Assembly: GCA_017409645.1 (NCBI GenBank)
Contig: JAFQSI010000292.1
Location: forward strand, 1 to 9,379
Length of the DNA: 9,379 bases
Direction of reading: 5' to 3'
Source: Oscillospiraceae bacterium
GTDB taxonomy: Bacteria > Bacillota > Clostridia > Oscillospirales > Oscillospiraceae
Positions 1 to 4,795 of this stretch are shown piece after piece; position 1 is the stretch's first letter, and each line of letters opens with the position of its first letter. Below the pieces are notes generated by a model. It saw only the letters and a list, made by a program, of their open reading frames with translations, did no database searches and was not told the DNA's origin. Made by a program: the position numbers and the translations under genes.

Positions 1-11
1 GAATCTGTTAC

Positions 12-103
12 GGAGGAGTACTCAAGCTGGTCGAAGAGGCGTGACTCGAAATCTCGTAGGGCGTGAAAGCGTTGCAAGGGTTCGAATCCCTTCTCCTCCG
101 CCA
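12..103 (+). tRNA. tRNA-Ser (anticodon CGA), reads UCG
   Basis: Cloverleaf folded by eye. The acceptor stem GGAGGAG (12-18) pairs with CTCCTCC (93-99), followed by discriminator G100 and an encoded CCA (101-103). The D stem is CTC/GAG (21-23/36-38). The anticodon loop CTCGAAA (45-51) carries anticodon CGA at 47-49. A long class II variable arm (57-75) has GCGT/GCGT pairing around a GAAA loop. The T stem AAGGG/CCCTT (76-80/88-92) encloses loop TTCGAAT. The long variable arm and CGA anticodon both mean serine. One oddity is that the anticodon stem (40-44 with 52-56) has a T-T mismatch at its middle pair (42/54). A terminator follows directly, so this gene ends its transcript. Confidence 0.94.
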
Positions 104-104
104 G

Positions 105-130
105 AAAAAGCACCCTTCGGGGTGCTTTTT
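105..130 (+). terminator. Rho-independent terminator of the tRNA-Ser transcript
   Basis: Perfect inverted repeat: an A-tract plus GCACCC (105-115), loop TTCG (116-119), then GGGTGC plus a T5 tract (120-130). It begins two bases after the tRNA CCA. The UUCG tetraloop, GC stem and U-tract are the classic form, and the A-tract makes it usable in both directions. Confidence 0.92.
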
Positions 131-150
131 CAACTAAATCCCGGATTTCA

Positions 151-165
151 TCGCGCAAAGCGCGA
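151..165. repeat. Short hairpin between two convergent terminators
   Basis: TCGCGC (151-156), AAA, GCGCGA (160-165) form a perfect 6-bp stem with a 3-nt loop. It is flanked on both sides by the hexamer ATTTCA (145-150 and 165-170 region). It has no T-tract, so it is not itself a terminator. I see no function; it may be a fragment of a small intergenic repeat. Confidence 0.4.
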
Positions 166-172
166 TTTCATG

Positions 173-213
173 AAAAAAGCATCCCCTGTTTTCGAAACAG
201 GGGATGCTTTTTT
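173..213 (-). terminator. Rho-independent terminator of the HIT-protein transcript
   Basis: A 13-bp perfect stem, 179-191 paired with 195-207 around a 3-nt loop, flanked by A6 (173-178) and T6 (208-213). It starts 7 bases beyond the HIT gene stop on the minus strand, so it ends that operon. It is symmetrical and would also stop rightward read-through from the tRNA. Confidence 0.9.
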
Positions 214-220
214 ATTCGGC

Positions 221-562
221 TCAGGCCATCTCCAGGCTCAGCTTTCTGCCGCCCAGGATGTGGAAGTGCAGGTGGTGGACGGTCTGACCGGCGTCGTCGC
301 CGCAGTTGGAGACGATGCGGTAGCCGTTTTCCAGGCCCTCGGCCTTTGCCACCTGGGCAGCCACCACCAGACAGTGGGCAACGACCCCGGCGTTCTCAGC
401 GCAGACGGCGCTCATGCCGGAGATATGCTCCTTGGGGATCACCAGGATGTGGGTGGGAGCCTGGGGCGCGATGTCCCGGAAGGCCAGGCACAGGTCATCC
501 TCGTAGACCTTGGTGGAGGGGATGGTGCCGGCGACGATCTTACAGAACAGACAGTTTTCCAT
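221..562 (-). CDS. hinT: HIT family protein, HinT-like purine nucleoside phosphoramidase
   Basis: A 113-aa protein, the usual length of the HinT branch of the histidine triad superfamily. These cytosolic homodimers hydrolyse purine nucleoside phosphoramidates such as AMP-lysine or adenylated intermediates. The signature HxHxHxx is present as His97-Leu-His99-Phe-His101-Ile-Leu; by family analogy His99 is the nucleophile that becomes adenylylated. The N-terminal CLFCKI (Cys4, Cys7) matches the zinc-site start of many bacterial HIT proteins, and IAPQAPTHILVIPKEHI (31-47) is the typical nucleotide-binding strand. The ATG at 562-560 has an AGGAG ribosome binding site just upstream (minus strand). 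It follows the membrane-protein gene by 31 bases in the same direction and is probably cotranscribed. Exact substrate is unknown. Confidence 0.95.
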   Translation of the reverse strand: MENCLFCKIVAGTIPSTKVYEDDLCLAFRDIAPQAPTHILVIPKEHISGMSAVCAENAGVVAHCLVVAAQVAKAEGLENGYRIVSNCGDDAGQTVHHLHFHILGGRKLSLEMA

Positions 563-593
563 GATTGATTTCTCCTTTTTTCCTTTGTGGGGA

Positions 594-1067
594 TCAATAC
601 CCGAACAGGTGCAGCAGTCCGGTGCTGCCCAGGGCCATGATGCAGCCGGCCAGCAGGACGCCCAGGGCCACAGCGGCGGTGGTGGATTTCCAGCCCATGT
701 TCAAAAGGCTGGCGGCCAGGGTGCCGGTCCAGGCACCGGTGCCGGGCAGGGGGATGCCCACGAACAGCATCAGAGCCACAAACAGACCCTTCCGGCTGGC
801 GGTGGCCACCAGCTTCTGACCGGCCTTCTCGCCCTTGACCAGGATCTTCGTGAAGATGGGGCCGATCTTCGGCTTGTCGCTGCCCCAGAGCAGGACCTTC
901 CGGGCGAACAGATAGATGATGGGCACCGGCAGCATATTGCCGACGGCACACACCGCGATGGCGTTCAGGGCCGGGACACCCATGGTGATGGCCGCGGGCA
1001 CGCCGCCGCGCAGCTCCACCAGGGGGACCATGGAGATCAGGAACGCCAGAATATATTTTTTCAGCAT
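594..1067 (-). CDS. COG2426 small multidrug export-type membrane protein (PF06695 family)
   Basis: A 157-aa hydrophobic protein recognisable by the family motifs PLVELRGGVP (15-24), GNMLPVP (43-49) and FVGIPLPGTGAWTG (102-115). Hydrophobic segments lie near residues 4-16, 28-56, 95-120 and 127-153, with a charged, Lys-rich loop at 64-94, so it is an inner-membrane protein. The family is named small multi-drug export protein by homology; transport activity is poorly proven, so substrate is left open. Start choice: a TTG at 1070 directly precedes the ATG at 1067. The AGGTG ribosome binding site lies 8 bases before the ATG and 5 before the TTG, so the ATG is preferred. It is the first gene of the operon that ends with the HIT gene. 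Confidence 0.88.
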   Translation of the reverse strand: MLKKYILAFLISMVPLVELRGGVPAAITMGVPALNAIAVCAVGNMLPVPIIYLFARKVLLWGSDKPKIGPIFTKILVKGEKAGQKLVATASRKGLFVALMLFVGIPLPGTGAWTGTLAASLLNMGWKSTTAAVALGVLLAGCIMALGSTGLLHLFGY

Positions 1068-1100
1068 CAATTTTTCACCTTTTTATTTGATATCCGGACC

Positions 1101-1129
1101 ATTATAGCATGAATCCAGGTGCAATGCAA
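1101..1129 (-). promoter_or_regulatory. Sigma-A promoter for the export-protein/HIT operon
   Basis: On the minus strand: -35 TTGCAT (1129-1124), a 17-bp spacer, and -10 TATAAT (1106-1101) preceded by TGC, an extended -10. Transcription would start about 25-30 bases before the ribosome binding site of the export-protein gene. I found no terminator hairpin between it and the MocR gene stop, so some read-through from upstream is possible. Confidence 0.8.
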
Positions 1130-1141
1130 CCGGAAAGGGAC

Positions 1142-2524
1142 TCAGGAAAGATTAAGAATCTGTGAAAGCCGGTCCAGCGCCCCGGTCAGCCGATCCTCCT
1201 CCAGGCCGGAGTAATTGATGACCAGGCATTTTTCCGCCCAGCGGGGAACGGATCCCTCGTAGTAATCCCCCAGGCAGCGGACCCGGATCAGCGCATCGGC
1301 GCAGAACTGTTCCAGCTGCCGGTCTGTCAGGTCGGAGTCAATGCGCAGGAGGAAGTGGAGCCCCGCATCCTGCTCCAAAATGGAGATCCGGTCCGCAAAG
1401 GGGCTTTGCTCCAGGATCTCGATGACCCGGTTGCGGCGGGTCCGGTAGAATTTTCGCATCCGGTTGATGTGCTTCTCAAACCAGCCGCCGGAGAGGAACC
1501 GGGCCAGGGTGTATTGCTCGAAGGAGGGCACCGTGCAGCTGTAAAAGCCCAGTGTCTCCCGGAAGCGGGCCATCAGCGCGGGCGGCAGGATCATGTAGCT
1601 GATACGGATGGAGGGGGCCAGGGTCTTGGAAAAGGTGTTCATGTAGATGACCCGCCCTGCGTGGTCCATGGACATCAGTGACGGCACCGGATGGGCGTGG
1701 AAGCGGAACTCGGAATCGTAGTCATCCTCGATGATGCAGCGCTCCGGCGCGGCATAGGCCCACTCAAGCAGCTGCCGCCGCCGGGCGGCGGGGGTGACGA
1801 TGCCCGTGGGGAAATGGTGGCTGGGGGAGCAGTGGAGGATCTGGGCGCTGCCCAGCTTTTCGGGCATGACGCCGAAGGCGTCCAGGGGCGCGCTGACGCA
1901 CTCCACGCCGCCGGCGGCGTAGATCTTCCGGATCTTGTGGTAGCCGGGGTCCTCCACGGCGTAGCGCTTATCCCGGCCCAGGAGCTGGATCAGCAGATTG
2001 TACAGGAAATCGGTGCCCGCACCGATGAGGATGTTCTCCGGGTCCACCTGCATGCCCCGGAACTGCAGAAGATGGTCCGCGATGGCGCTGCGCAGCTCCG
2101 GATAGCCCTGGGGCGGCAGGGGCGTCAGGAGCCGGTCGCCGTAGTCCAGCATCACCTGCCGCTGCAGCCGCATCCAAACGGAGAAGGGAAAGCCCGTGGC
2201 GGGGGCGTTGGCGGTCAGGTCCAGCTCCCATTTGGGCGGGGCCTCCCGGACGGGGACGGGGGTGTGGGCGGCGGGGCGCTGGTGGGTGGATTCGACGAAA
2301 TAGCCCACCTTCTCCTCCGAGCGCAGGTACCCCTCGGCCAGCAGCTGGGAGTAGGCGCCCTCCACCGTCACCTTGCTGACCTCCAGATGGGCGGCCAGGG
2401 CCCGCTTGGAGGGCAGCTTCTCCCCGGGGGAGAGCTTGCCCGTGAGGATATCCTCCCGGATGCATCGGTACAGACTCTCGTACAGGGGCACGCCGGGGGC
2501 CTTTTTCAGCTCATAGGTCAGCAT
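1142..2524 (-). CDS. MocR/PdxR-type regulator: GntR winged helix fused to aminotransferase-like PLP domain
   Basis: A 460-aa two-domain transcription factor. Residues 12-78 are a GntR-type winged helix-turn-helix (PLYESLYRCIREDILTGKL, then GEKLPSKRALA). Residues about 100-457 are a fold-type I aminotransferase-like domain with CSPSHHFPTG (232-241), EDDYDSEFR (266-274) for the PLP ring, and NTFSKTLAPSIRISYM (296-311), where Lys300 should bind PLP as a Schiff base. MocR proteins use this domain as a sensor, as in GabR and PdxR, usually of PLP or an amino compound. The ATG at 2524 lies inside the end of the thiamine pyrophosphokinase gene (14-base overlap), with its GGGGGT-type ribosome binding site also within that gene, so the two are probably translationally coupled. 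Target genes and effector cannot be read from the sequence. Confidence 0.93.
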   Translation of the reverse strand: MLTYELKKAPGVPLYESLYRCIREDILTGKLSPGEKLPSKRALAAHLEVSKVTVEGAYSQLLAEGYLRSEEKVGYFVESTHQRPAAHTPVPVREAPPKWELDLTANAPATGFPFSVWMRLQRQVMLDYGDRLLTPLPPQGYPELRSAIADHLLQFRGMQVDPENILIGAGTDFLYNLLIQLLGRDKRYAVEDPGYHKIRKIYAAGGVECVSAPLDAFGVMPEKLGSAQILHCSPSHHFPTGIVTPAARRRQLLEWAYAAPERCIIEDDYDSEFRFHAHPVPSLMSMDHAGRVIYMNTFSKTLAPSIRISYMILPPALMARFRETLGFYSCTVPSFEQYTLARFLSGGWFEKHINRMRKFYRTRRNRVIEILEQSPFADRISILEQDAGLHFLLRIDSDLTDRQLEQFCADALIRVRCLGDYYEGSVPRWAEKCLVINYSGLEEDRLTGALDRLSQILNLS

Positions 2525-3149
2525 GGCGCACCCCCAGACCGTTGCACCGGTCCCACAGGGCCAGGACCAGTCCCTCGTGGACGGTGATCCGGGCGGGCTT
2601 CCTCACAAAGTGGTTGCTGACTCCCAGGGGGAAGTCGGGCGTCAGGGTGCCCCGGCTCAGCGGGTATTGCAGCCCTCCGATGGTCACCTCCGCCCCGGCA
2701 CCCAGGCAGAACAGGGACAGGATGCCGCTGGCAGTCTCCGGAAAGGCGATGGTCTCGCCGGAGAGGACCGTGACGATGTACTCCCGCCCGATCAGAACGC
2801 CCCGGGCCCCATGGGAGGCCAGATACGCCAGGGTCTGGAAATTGGCCACGGTGTGGTCCAGCCGGGGACCGTCCAGGCTTCCGTAGAACATGAAAAAATC
2901 GCACCCCCGCTCCAGGGCCAGCTTCACCGCCAGCATGGTGTCGGTGTCGTCCTTCTCCACGGGATAGACCCGGGAGTCGGCGGGCACATAGCCCAGGGAG
3001 TCAAAATCCCCCAGGATCACATCTGGATGAAGCCCCAGAGCCTGGGTATGCCGCAGCCCACCGTCGGCGGCGATGACAAGGGCGTCCTCGGGAATGGGAA
3101 AAAGCAGACCGTCAAATCCGGCAGCACAGAAAATTACACACGGTTTCAT
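2511..3149 (-). CDS. thiN: Thiamine pyrophosphokinase
   Basis: A 212-aa cytosolic enzyme making thiamine diphosphate from thiamine and ATP. Family motifs in order: AADGG (27-31), DVILGDFDS (43-51), the metal-binding DDTDT (67-71), the GSLDGPRLDHT segment (90-100) of the catalytic domain, and a C-terminal beta domain with GVSN (176-179) at the thiamine site. Length matches the bacterial family. An upstream in-frame ATG at 3218 would add 23 residues, but those codons are just translated AT-rich inverted repeat. The ATG at 3149 has a GAGGT ribosome binding site at proper distance and starts at the conserved core. The leader lacks the CUGAGA-type core of a TPP riboswitch. It is followed by, and overlaps, the MocR regulator gene. 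Confidence 0.93.
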   Translation of the reverse strand: MKPCVIFCAAGFDGLLFPIPEDALVIAADGGLRHTQALGLHPDVILGDFDSLGYVPADSRVYPVEKDDTDTMLAVKLALERGCDFFMFYGSLDGPRLDHTVANFQTLAYLASHGARGVLIGREYIVTVLSGETIAFPETASGILSLFCLGAGAEVTIGGLQYPLSRGTLTPDFPLGVSNHFVRKPARITVHEGLVLALWDRCNGLGVRHADL

Positions 3150-3164
3150 GATTTGACCTCGCAG

Positions 3165-3239
3165 AAATGGAAAGTTGAAAATTGAAAGTTGAAAATGAAT
3201 ATAATTTTCCATTTTCAATTATCAATTCTCAATTTCATT
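3165..3239. repeat. AT-rich imperfect inverted repeat in the leader of the thiamine pyrophosphokinase gene
   Basis: Left arm 3167-3197 is built of GAAAGTTGAAAATT-like words; right arm 3210-3239 is roughly its reverse complement. The inner 9 bp (TTGAAAATG/CATTTTCAA) are perfect and the outer part is imperfect, with about a 12-nt loop. It is much more AT-rich than its surroundings. It lies downstream of the predicted promoter, so it would form a long hairpin in the mRNA leader. It could be a non-autonomous repeat element or a local RNA structure; no transposase or target duplication is seen. Confidence 0.6.
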
Positions 3240-3265
3240 ATACCATCCTGGCCTGAAAAAAGGAA
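3237..3265 (-). promoter_or_regulatory. Probable extended -10 promoter for thiN-mocR
   Basis: On the minus strand, TATAAT (3242-3237) is preceded by TGG (extended -10). The best -35 at 17-bp spacing is a weak TTCCTT (3265-3260), which overlaps the T-tract of the preceding terminator. Transcription would start near 3230 and give a leader of about 80 bases containing the inverted repeat. Confidence 0.6.
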
Positions 3266-3291
3266 GTCCCGTTCTGATGCCAGAACGGGAC
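3256..3291 (-). terminator. Rho-independent terminator of the CsoR-family gene
   Basis: GTCCCGTTCTG (3266-3276), loop ATGC, CAGAACGGGAC (3281-3291): a perfect 11-bp stem. On the minus strand it is followed after four bases by a T6 tract (3261-3256). It begins 7 bases past the regulator stop codon. Confidence 0.88.
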
Positions 3292-3297
3292 AGCGGC

Positions 3298-3642
3298 TCA
3301 TTTCATAAATTTCTCGATCGCCTCGCACAGGTCGTCGATGGCGGCCTCGTCGCCGGCCTGGACGGCGTCGACCATGCAGTGGCGGATGTGGTCATTGAGG
3401 ATGACCTTGCCGGTGTTGTCGATGGCGCTGCGCACCGCAGCCAGCTGCACCAGCACGTCGGAGCAGTCATAGCCCTCCTCCACCATCCGCTTGACCTTGC
3501 TCAGGTGGCCGATGGCCCGGGCCAGACGGTTGATGACCGCCTTCTGGTTCTCGTGGACGTGACCGTGGGAGTGGGGGACGCCATGCTCATGCATCCAGGC
3601 GTGGTCGTGTTCGTGTTCATGATCGTGGTGATGGTCGGACAT
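3298..3642 (-). CDS. CsoR/RcnR-family metal-sensing repressor with His-rich N-terminal tail; probable nickel (InrS-like) or copper sensor
   Basis: A 114-aa protein. Residues 31-114 are a complete DUF156/CsoR all-helical core (AVINRLARAIGHLSKVKRMV, DCSDVLVQLAAVRSAI, HIRHCMVDAV). The metal site is Cys60, His85, Cys89, with the spacing (25 and 4) of copper CsoR and of the nickel sensor InrS. The first 30 residues hold 13 His; His28 sits 32 residues before Cys60, the same spacing I recall for the fourth InrS ligand (His21 to Cys53). No DNA-binding HTH is expected: the family binds DNA as tetramers through helical surfaces and releases it on metal binding. The ATG has a perfect AAGGAGG site. It is divergent from a His-rich protein and CooT, which favours nickel over copper. 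Metal identity is inference. Confidence 0.9.
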   Translation of the reverse strand: MSDHHHDHEHEHDHAWMHEHGVPHSHGHVHENQKAVINRLARAIGHLSKVKRMVEEGYDCSDVLVQLAAVRSAIDNTGKVILNDHIRHCMVDAVQAGDEAAIDDLCEAIEKFMK

Positions 3643-3666
3643 GGTCTGGCCTCCTTTCTTTTCGGT

Positions 3667-3695
3667 ATTATACCATTTTCTGCCGGGGTGCGCAA
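3667..3695 (-). promoter_or_regulatory. Promoter of the CsoR-family repressor gene
   Basis: On the minus strand: -35 TTGCGC (3695-3690), a 17-bp spacer, then TGG and -10 TATAAT (3672-3667). The -35 lies inside the GGGGT/ACCCC inverted repeat, so repressor binding there would give autoregulation. Confidence 0.72.
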
Positions 3696-3708
3696 CCGAC
3701 CCCAGGGG
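3685..3708. promoter_or_regulatory. Candidate operator for the CsoR-family repressor
   Basis: GGGGT (3685-3689), 9 bases, ACCCC (3699-3703), overlapping a second palindrome CCCC-A-GGGG (3700-3708). G/C tracts flanked by A/T, arranged as dyads, are typical of CsoR/RcnR/InrS operators. The site covers the -35 of the repressor gene and ends 22 bases upstream of the -35 of the divergent operon. Confidence 0.5.
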
Positions 3709-3730
3709 ATAATCGCGAAAAATAAATGTT

Positions 3731-3759
3731 TTGACATTATTGCATATCGATATTATAAT
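3731..3759 (+). promoter_or_regulatory. Perfect consensus sigma-A promoter of the His-rich/CooT operon
   Basis: TTGACA (3731-3736), exactly 17 bp, TATAAT (3754-3759). This matches consensus at all 12 positions. A 10-bp palindrome ATATCGATAT (3744-3753) fills the spacer next to the -10, where a repressor would block polymerase. Predicted start is near 3766, giving a leader of about 20 bases with AAGGAGG. Confidence 0.88.
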
Positions 3760-3788
3760 ATAGAAAACCCAATAAGGAGGAACCTATC

Positions 3789-4214
3789 ATGCATCACGAT
3801 CCCGATCATATCTCCGGTGGTCATCACCACCATGAGCATACCCACGCCCACACCCATGAGCATACCCATGACGGCGTGGCCCATTCCCACGAGCATACCC
3901 ATGCCCACGACCACGATCACGCCCATCCCCACACCCACGAGCATCTGCATGACCATGGCCACGAGCATACCCACTGCCATTCCGACTGCGGCTCCTGCCA
4001 GAGCAAGTGCGAGCATACTCCCATGGAGGAGCTGCTGGCGCTGATGCAGTACATGGTCGGTCACAACGCCGCCCATGCCCGGGAGCTGGCAGAGCTGGCC
4101 AAGCAGTTCCAGCTGGCAGGCAATCCCGCCGCCTTTGAGCAGGTCATGGCTGCCGTCTCCGATTTCGAGAAGGGTAACATGCGCCTGAGCGTGGTGCTGA
4201 ACAGCCTGAAGTAA
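3789..4214 (+). CDS. His-rich putative metal-binding protein with Cys4 cluster and helical C-terminal domain
   Basis: A 141-aa cytosolic protein (no signal peptide, no membrane segment). Residues 1-62 are almost an uninterrupted (X-His) repeat; 31 of the first 76 residues are His. Next comes a Cys cluster, Cys63-x3-Cys67-x2-Cys70-x3-Cys74, then a soluble amphipathic helical domain (78-141). The composition resembles nickel-storage proteins such as Hpn and His-rich HypB tails, but the helical domain is not one I can name. The ATG has an AAGGAGG site 8 bases upstream and a perfect promoter. It is 12 bases before cooT and divergent from a CsoR-family sensor, so nickel storage, buffering or delivery is the best guess; zinc, cobalt or copper remain possible. 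The DNA shows the matching degenerate repeat, units like GAGCATACCCAY. Confidence 0.9.
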   Translation: MHHDPDHISGGHHHHEHTHAHTHEHTHDGVAHSHEHTHAHDHDHAHPHTHEHLHDHGHEHTHCHSDCGSCQSKCEHTPMEELLALMQYMVGHNAAHARELAELAKQFQLAGNPAAFEQVMAAVSDFEKGNMRLSVVLNSLK

Positions 4215-4226
4215 GGGGGAGCTGCC

Positions 4227-4415
4227 ATGTGCCTGTCTACCGTCTATAAGAACACCATGACCCCCGACGCCGTGGTCCTGCGCAACGTCATGAAGATCGA
4301 GTGCAAGGACGGCGTCATCGTCCTGACCGACCTGATGGAGCGCCAGGTGGCCGTCGAAGGCACCCTGGAGCTGGCCAACCTGGTCGAGGGCTACGTCCTG
4401 GTCAGGGAAAACTGA
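4227..4415 (+). CDS. cooT: CooT family nickel-binding protein
   Basis: A 62-aa protein beginning Met-Cys, the hallmark of CooT; Cys2 in Rhodospirillum rubrum CooT binds Ni(II) at the dimer interface. The remaining sequence (VVLRNVMKIECKDGVIVLTDLMERQVAVEG) is the small beta-barrel-like pattern of the family, and its length of 60-70 aa is normal. CooT homologues accompany CO dehydrogenase and other nickel enzymes, but here no nickel enzyme is in the window. It starts 12 bases after the His-rich gene with a GGGGGAG ribosome binding site and is followed by a terminator, so it is the last gene of a two-gene operon. I infer that it passes or buffers nickel together with the His-rich protein. Confidence 0.85.
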   Translation: MCLSTVYKNTMTPDAVVLRNVMKIECKDGVIVLTDLMERQVAVEGTLELANLVEGYVLVREN

Positions 4416-4420
4416 TAACG

Positions 4421-4452
4421 GAGTCCCCCGATGCTGATGCATCGGGGGCTTT
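4421..4452 (+). terminator. Probable terminator of the His-rich/cooT operon
   Basis: CCCCCGATGC (4425-4434), loop TGAT, GCATCGGGGG (4439-4448): a perfect GC-rich 10-bp stem starting 9 bases after the cooT stop. The T-tract is short (TTT after one C), so efficiency may be partial; the next hairpin would back it up. Confidence 0.7.
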
Positions 4453-4466
4453 CAGCTTGTCAAGGC

Positions 4467-4500
4467 AAAAAGGCGCATCCGAAACGGATGCGCCTTTCTT
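4467..4500 (-). terminator. Bidirectional terminator between cooT and yajC
   Basis: A 13-bp perfect stem, 4469-4481 with 4485-4497, loop AAA. Minus-strand tail is T5 (4471-4467), ending the agaS-EIIA-yajC transcript; the plus strand has TTTCTT, giving a second stop for the cooT operon. Confidence 0.85.
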
Positions 4501-4510
4501 GCGATACGAA

Positions 4511-4795
4511 TTATTCCACGATGCCCTGGATGGCGAAGCGGGAGATCTGGATGATGGTCTTGGGTGCGACCTCCACGTCGATGATCTCCTCCTGACCCAG
4601 CCGCACCACCTTGCCGTAGATGCCGCCGGCGAACATGACCTTGGAGCCCACCGCCAGGGTGGTGTGCAGGTCACCGATCTGCTTGCGGCGCTTCTTCATG
4701 TTCACGGCGGAGATGACGGTGAGGATCATGGCGATGACGCCCATGATCACCGCCAGGGTGATGCAGGTCCAGAGAACGACTTCCCAGTTAATCAT
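4511..4795 (-). CDS. yajC: YajC-family membrane protein linked to a PTS operon
   Basis: A 94-aa single-pass protein: one hydrophobic helix (about 5-31), a basic stop-transfer stretch KKRRK (34-38), then the small YajC domain with LAVGSKVMFAGGIYGKVV (47-64). YajC is an accessory of the SecDF-YajC translocase. Here, however, it sits third in an amino-sugar operon: its ATG shares one base with the stop of the PTS EIIA gene (TGATG), and its ribosome binding site lies inside that gene. YajC-like genes also occur in PTS loci for glycosaminoglycan sugars in streptococci, so this is probably a PTS-associated paralogue rather than the housekeeping secretion subunit. Its role in such operons is not established. 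Confidence 0.85.
   Translation of the reverse strand: MINWEVVLWTCITLAVIMGVIAMILTVISAVNMKKRRKQIGDLHTTLAVGSKVMFAGGIYGKVVRLGQEEIIDVEVAPKTIIQISRFAIQGIVE

Noticed and set aside
41..568. Plus-strand open frame of 175 codons running from the tRNA across the HIT gene
   Set aside because: It begins inside the tRNA anticodon arm, crosses two terminators and is antisense to the HIT gene.
1691..2587. Plus-strand open frame of 298 codons opposite the MocR gene
   Set aside because: Gly/Gln-rich shadow of a well-supported two-domain regulator.
3150..3218. N-terminal extension of 23 residues for thiamine pyrophosphokinase
   Set aside because: The extra codons are translated inverted repeat; the downstream ATG has the SD and begins at the family core.
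3150..3235. TPP riboswitch in the thiN leader
   Set aside because: The leader is a simple AT-rich inverted repeat and lacks the conserved CUGAGA and related core segments.
3298..3390. Reading the CsoR-family gene simply as a copper sensor
   Set aside because: The Cys-His-Cys triad fits copper, but the His at the fourth InrS position, the His-rich tail and the CooT neighbour fit nickel better; left open rather than assigned.
3789..3960. CRISPR-like or tandem repeat array
   Set aside because: The repeated GAGCATACCCAY words are degenerate, in frame and explained by X-His codons; there are no constant repeats with unique spacers.
3753..4442. Minus-strand open frame opposite the His-rich gene (Met/Gly/Val repeats)
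   Set aside because: The pattern is the reverse complement of CAY-rich repeats; no ribosome binding site, and the plus-strand gene has a perfect promoter and SD.
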